DNA of 64,000 nucleotides, taken from NCBI GenBank assembly GCA_034766995.1, contig CM068317.1, positions 12,429,255-12,493,254 on the forward strand. The letters are read 5' to 3'. Under the pieces are notes generated by a model. It had not been told where the DNA came from. It was given only the letters and a program-made list of their open reading frames with translations, and did not search any database. This stretch comes from Acanthacorydalis orientalis. Lineage: Eukaryota; Arthropoda; Insecta; Megaloptera; Corydalidae. A program made the translations under genes and the position numbers. Of the stretch, positions 59,782-64,000 are shown piece by piece. The number at the start of each line of letters is the position of its first letter. Position 1 is the first letter of the stretch.

Positions 59782-62416
59782 ATGTATGTGTATATATTAA
59801 TTTTAGGAAAGTATTTTGCCAAGAAGTTCTAAAAAATGGACTGACAGTTTACCAGCATTTGTGTTTGATCCTTCATTGGATTCAAAAAAACGTTCAAAAT
59901 TAATTGAAAAAGAAATGAATGAACAAGCAAAAATAATTAATGATTTAAGATCATTAGGAGCTTCACATGGAACAATACAACAAGAAATGAAACGTTTACA
60001 TGAATTAGAAGCAATGGTCTTTAAAGATTTTAGAAGGTTAATATTCTTGTATGCATAGAAGATATTATTAATTTTTGTTCAATAATTTTAAATAATAAAG
60101 ATTAGAAAATGCTTTTTATTGTTTAATGTACATTTTGGAAAATAAAAATTTTAATAATTAAACTATTTTATAACAGAGATATGATACAAAGATTAAGAAG
60201 ACAGAGTTCAAAGGCTTCTTCGATTAAAGGAAAACTTGGTCTTGGATCAAAAGCTAGTACTTATAGATCGAGATCATTTATAGTACCGAGTCCAACTCCA
60301 GAACATCACTTAGAGAGGTAACATTACAACAAAATTCATAACCCACAGTAGAAAAATGCTTTATTCAATCAAAGCTTATTTGTACAGTATGTCTTTACTT
60401 GATGTTTTAATATGTTTTGGTAATTTGATATGAATATACAAAGCTTTAATAAAAGACTGAAAGTATGCTTAGTAAAGTTATAAAGTAATATTAAATTTTT
60501 AGCATGAAAATTAGTGTAATATAAATAAAATATATTTTAATATTGTAGCTATAATATTAATTAACATCAACATAACAAATGTATATTTAAACTAGTGATT
60601 CAATAAATCAGTCATTAATAAAACTGACTGTGCATGTTAGTGCTATATTCTTGTCAGGGAATGAATTTATTTGTTAACATTTAGTTCTTTGAATTTAGAA
60701 TAGAATCCAACATATACCAACTAAAACATTTAAACAACTTGAACAGATTTTTATATTATAAGCAGTTTAAAATTTATACTAGTATAATCAAATATAGTTT
60801 CATGTATTTTATTTTCATTAAAATATTTCATCATTAAAAGCTTTTCTTTTGTATGAATTTTTTACATATTTATATTTTAAAACACTACTTAAAATTTTTA
60901 TTTTTATTATGCAGAAGTCAACGATATTAGAGTTGTAGGCAGTTTTTAATATTTTGTGTTACAGTATCAAATTATAAAGTAGATTGTCATATTGAATATT
61001 ATTTATATTTTAAAATAAATCATCTACATAGATTTAAATATATTTTATGAATTCAAGAATGTACTTAAAATCCATTTTTATATCTATTTTGTAAGATAAT
61101 TGTTTTTATTTCTTATATTGCCAAAACTTGATTAAAACATCAGTTTAACAACTTATTACAAGCAAGGATTCAATTATTTTAGCACACACAAACACAAATA
61201 GAAATATCACATGTAGAATAGAAATTTTGCACGTATTTGATTTGTTTCTCAGTCCTGAAGATCAGCAGGGCACTAGCGGTAATTCAGCGAGCTTTGAGAG
61301 CTCACCACATTCCGGCCCATCACGATCAGCATCCCTTAAAGTCAAGGCACTTGTACAGCCAAAAGTCACCTTTAGTGACAGTCACAATATATGCAGGTAT
61401 GATCCAAATTTTTTTATTATAAAATATAATGCTTTATTTGGGAATATATAGTTAATTAGTACATGGATTAATGAAAGATTGACTTAGAATTATTTTTTCT
61501 ATTAGATTTTTTTATAGGTGACCATAGCAGAGTGATTTAATTGTAAATACAATTGATCAACATAATGTTACCAATGATACATTTAAAATTGTGTAATTTG
61601 TTACATTTTTATGCAACTATTGTTATTCGTATACTGTTTGTATTTTTTATTGGTTGATAAATTAAAAATTAAAAGATTTATTACAAATGCTTTTTTAAAA
61701 CATGCTTTTTTATAGTATCACAGTATTTTGAAAATTAACAAATTTAAGCACTAACCACTTTTCATATCATTGTATATATCATTCAACTATAAAAATATTT
61801 CACGTATGTCTATACGTTCATACATACATACGTATGCTTATATATATATATATACACATACATATGTATATATGTAAATGTATGTGTGTGTATATTTATA
61901 TACATGTACAAAATTGTAAATAATATAAAATTTGAATATATTTAAAAAAACTACATTAAAAAAATATTTAATTTAAATTTTATTTGTATATAGACAGTCA
62001 TCTCTACCAAGTGCTGGTTCAGAATTGAGTCTTCCAGAAGGTGACTTAGAATGGGTTGATCATATTGATATTGATGGAGAAAAAGTGGAAATTCGAAAAA
62101 AGTCTCCTGGATATGGAAGTTCTTATGATTCATCAACAGATGGAAGGTAAATATAATGTTTAAAAATTATTAAAATGATACTTTTATTTTATAAATTATA
62201 TTTTAGTGCTCCATTATTGGAAACATTTTCTAGAGAACCATTATTTATGGGCCATTCCACAAGTAATCAGCCAAATATACAAAAACCTCAAGAACCAAGT
62301 ATTGATTTTGAATTAGATGTTAAAGTATTAATTAATAGTGGAAAATGTGTTCTACATACCAAAGACGCTTTTCGTGAAGATGAAAATAAATTGTATGTAA
62401 TATGTTATGTGTGTTA

Positions 62417-62492
<76 letters not shown>

Positions 62493-64000
62493 TTTCTAAC
62501 AGACCTGTAAGAATGAGAAAAGAGAGAAGTTCTTCTTCTGCTGGTATGGCAGATTGGTCTAGTCCAGCCTCACCAGGTCCATCACGTCCATTTCCAGCCT
62601 ATCAAAAACAACAAGTAATTAAGAAGAAATTATATATTTTTCCATTTCGTTTTGCAATATGTTCTTTTATCAAATTTTCAGCAACAGGTTATTTCTAGTC
62701 AACATTGGTCTGGGTCAGGTATAGGAGGAGGCAGCAGACATGCTGCCATTGCATATGGTGGAAATCCACCATGCCCATTGACTGTATTTCATATTCCTGC
62801 AATGGATATTCGTGTTCATTATACTAGTACCACTACACATCCATCAGATTCGTAAGTGTTAATTTTATTTCGAAAATAATTAAGAACATAACGTTTGATG
62901 TGCAAGCATGTAATGTAAAATGTATTTATTTAGTTCTTCACCTCGATATTCAAATGAGTACTGTACAACAATAGGAAATGTATCTCGAAAAATTGGAATG
63001 AAAAAAGCTTCACTGTTTGCATGGATGACACTTCAAAGTATACCAGAAGAAACTATATTATCGCCGCATATTCTAGAATTTTTAGAACAAACTTTAGAAC
63101 CAATACCATCAAAAACTAGTTTTCCTTCTGTTGGTAAGTACTTTTTATGAAATAAAATATTTAAGGACATATTTTTGTTATAAGTTATGTAGGTTGTTCG
63201 GTTTATAATTAAATTGGTAAAAAATAAAAAATAAAATTTTCAAGTAATATATTATATTCTTTTAAAATGTGTAATATAATTAGATAATAACCTATATGAA
63301 AATATTTAGAATTAAATTTTAGTTTATACGTTATTTTTTCAAAATAAATTATATTCAAATTGAATAATGGAATATATATTAAATTATTTTGTTAATAATA
63401 GGTGTTAGTAATCAAGTCGACAATGAACCAATTGCATATGGAAATTATGTTTATGCATCTTTTCCTGTGGATGTTATTGTTTATTTTCATATGCAACCAT
63501 CGACATTTAGATTTAGCTGTTTACCAGTTTCAAGAGTTGAATGTATGTTACAATTACCATCTTTAGATATTGTCTTCAGTTCTAAACGAGCAGAGGAAGA
63601 ATTACATAGGTAATTATATATATATATATATAAATTCACATGCACATACACTTCTATATTCATTTTCAGTGAATTTGGGGATGGAAAACCTAATACAGCT
63701 GCAACTGCAATTGGTGGATTAAGTGTCACTGGATGCTTAGCTGATTTTTCAGTTTATATATTCCATCCATATGGAGGTCAAAAAAAATCAAGTAAAGTAG
63801 ACAATTTTCTCTTTTAACTTAAATTATGTTACAGATAAAATAAAACTTCAAATAGTTTTAAAATAAAAAATAAGGTGAAATATTGAAATTGTATTTTTGT
63901 ATTGAATGTTATTTCAGGTTTGAAAGAAGCACAGTGGTCACCTTTGTCAGATACAGAACGTAAAGATTCATTGTCAATAAATGTCGAATTTGTGAAATTT
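37328..64000 (+). CDS. tweek: Bridge-like lipid transfer protein BLTP1 (KIAA1109 / tweek), 3' end beyond window
   Basis: BLTP1/tweek is a giant bridge protein thought to channel phospholipids between ER and plasma membrane; fly tweek is needed for synaptic vesicle recycling. Exons: 37328-37580, 37644-37787, 37850-38157, 38267-38413, 38471-38594, 38721-38819, 39054-39250, 39303-39440, 39576-39726, 39787-40040, 40103-40260, 40323-40515, 40583-40705, 40804-41016, 41200-41394, 41550-41918, 42015-42196, 42256-42378, 42449-42643, 42870-42996, 43097-43296, 43378-43621, 43872-43982, 44128-44285, 44374-44659, 44907-45426, 45698-45824, 46081-46357, 46498-46641, 46706-47384, 47457-47620, 47690-47797, 47855-48294, 48384-48564, 48671-48832, 48901-49026, 49104-49154, 49874-49991, 50694-50828, 51420-51557, 51633-51925, 51996-52182, 52270-52425, 52518-52726, 52798-52948, 53011-53181, 53256-53460, 53740-53879, 54348-54579, 54664-54847, 54909-55253, 56199-56558, 56653-56917, 57024-57229, 57617-57742, 57808-57889, 57952-58143, 58210-58403, 59807-60036, 60177-60317, 61253-61396, 61994-62146, 62207-62392, 62503-62614, 62682-62851, 62934-63133, 63402-63609, 63670-63791, 63918-64000+. 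Reading phase closes at every junction: 13,509 nt, 4,503 codons, against about 5,000 in vertebrates. Residues 39-59 form one membrane anchor (FAFLLCSLFSAIAWVIYI); the family's YFKIGSFTVNALAGKIMFRD block follows. Exon 26 may contain a further 57 nt intron. Confidence 0.93.
43781..43850. repeat. (TA)n microsatellite in a BLTP1 intron
   Basis: Pure TA run about 20 bp before the acceptor of exon 23 (43872). It may act as the pyrimidine-poor upstream part of that acceptor. Confidence 0.95.
46826..47275 (+). other. Gly/Ser/Thr-rich low-complexity segment encoded by BLTP1 exon 30
   Basis: About 150 residues (roughly 1960-2110) dominated by Gly, Ser, Thr and Asn with short motifs such as GGGNMGIGGN. 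It sits between an ordered upstream block and the conserved TGFRGVKQDTLGSEPVF block. Probably an unstructured linker. Confidence 0.8.
49155..51419 (+). other. Three longer BLTP1 introns and two small exons
   Basis: Introns 49155-49873, 49992-50693 and 50829-51419 are each 0.6-0.7 kb, long for this gene. They are AT-rich with no recognised transposon, gene or microsatellite. They flank exons 38 and 39, which encode an acidic then Ser/Pro-rich stretch. Confidence 0.6.
55294..55710. repeat. Foldback element, copy C, in a BLTP1 intron
   Basis: Long inverted arms: the left starts near TTTACTTTTACAAATGAATCC and the right ends near AGCTACAATGTCAGAACTGT. Its reverse complement reads AGTTCTGACATTGTAGCTAAATTT, matching the outer end of the copy at 8082. 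A TA microsatellite (55469-55500) has grown in the loop next to the central AGAAAAATC. It lies between exons 51 and 52. Confidence 0.75.
55797..56100. repeat. (TA)n microsatellites in the same BLTP1 intron
   Basis: Two arrays, 55797-55852 and about 56040-56075, the second followed by TACAAACACAC units, with AT-rich filler between. Confidence 0.9.
57560..57590. repeat. (TA)n microsatellite
   Basis: Short TA run in the 387 bp intron before exon 55; the rest of that intron is AT-rich with nothing recognised. Confidence 0.9.
58469..59742 (-). mobile_element. Full-length but decayed mariner inside a TA microsatellite
   Basis: The ends are weakly inverted: the left is TTAGGGGTGCCCAT and the right in reverse complement is TTAGAAATGCCCAT. 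TA repeats lie on both outer sides (58447-58468 and 59743-59760). At about 1,274 bp it is mariner-sized. It makes up nearly all of the intron between exons 58 and 59 and is antisense to BLTP1. Confidence 0.75.
58590..59583 (-). pseudogene. Mariner transposase pseudogene
   Basis: Minus-strand order: MTDYQPSKEHICHCM start near 59583, LSVQEVADTLETTWLTVQRHL (recognition helix) near 59330-59270, a CDKKWVLY first catalytic box near 59110, HDNARCQVAKTTHKK near 58840, and a mutated second Asp box (LDIMPLDYHLF) near 58740. Many frameshifts and stops mark it as old. Wording is close to the cecropia group, as for the relic at 23922-24759. Confidence 0.78.
59743..59796. repeat. (TA)n(TG)n microsatellite
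   Basis: TA then TG repeat just before the exon 59 acceptor; probably the right half of the array the mariner inserted into. Confidence 0.85.
60318..61252 (+). other. BLTP1 intron 60 (935 bp)
   Basis: AT-rich, with no transposon or microsatellite recognised. It precedes the GC-rich exon 61. Confidence 0.6.
61397..61993 (+). other. BLTP1 intron 61
   Basis: About 600 bp, AT-rich, with a TACATA/TATG microsatellite near 61820-61890; otherwise nothing recognised. Confidence 0.6.
62420..62490. repeat. (TA)n microsatellite
   Basis: TA run filling most of the 110 bp intron between exons 63 and 64, ending about 12 bp before the acceptor. Confidence 0.95.

Overview
The window looks like nuclear DNA of an insect. 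It is very AT-rich, its genes are split by short introns (many only 52-90 nt) with GT..AG borders, it carries many long (TA)n arrays, and most recognisable mobile DNA belongs to the Tc1/mariner superfamily. A hymenopteran would fit, but nothing here settles the order. I found no rRNA, tRNA, CRISPR or bacterial-type operon.

Layout. 1-10.9 kb is a gene-poor repeat zone: TA microsatellites, two Helitron-like tails, a decayed Tc1 element split by a nearly intact mariner and by a Tigger/pogo derivative, a MADE1-like mariner MITE, two hAT-like elements and a foldback element. 11.0-32.0 kb (+) is an ATP7-type copper-transporting P-type ATPase of 21 coding exons with two alternative last exons. Its introns 1, 2 and 5 are swollen by a CA/TA microsatellite, two internally deleted mariners, a LINE fragment, a Tc1 pseudogene, a foldback copy and a cecropia-type mariner. 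32.6-33.3 kb (-) is a four-exon Siva gene, and 34.4-36.3 kb (-) a seven-exon TMEM185 gene. 37.3-64.0 kb (+) is the 5' 69 exons (about 4,500 codons) of BLTP1/KIAA1109 (Drosophila tweek), which runs off the right edge.

The four genes form a compact cluster: ATP7 and Siva converge, Siva and TMEM185 are in tandem, and TMEM185 and BLTP1 diverge from a roughly 1 kb spacer. ATP7, TMEM185 and BLTP1 are membrane or membrane-contact proteins, but no shared pathway is implied. Exon borders were set by hand from splice signals and checked by reading phase through every junction. The main points for follow-up are the ATP7 alternative C-termini, two stop-free in-frame introns in BLTP1, a block of symmetric BLTP1 exons, a three-copy foldback family, a MITE with Hsmar1/MADE1-like ends, and the nested Tc1/mariner insertions.
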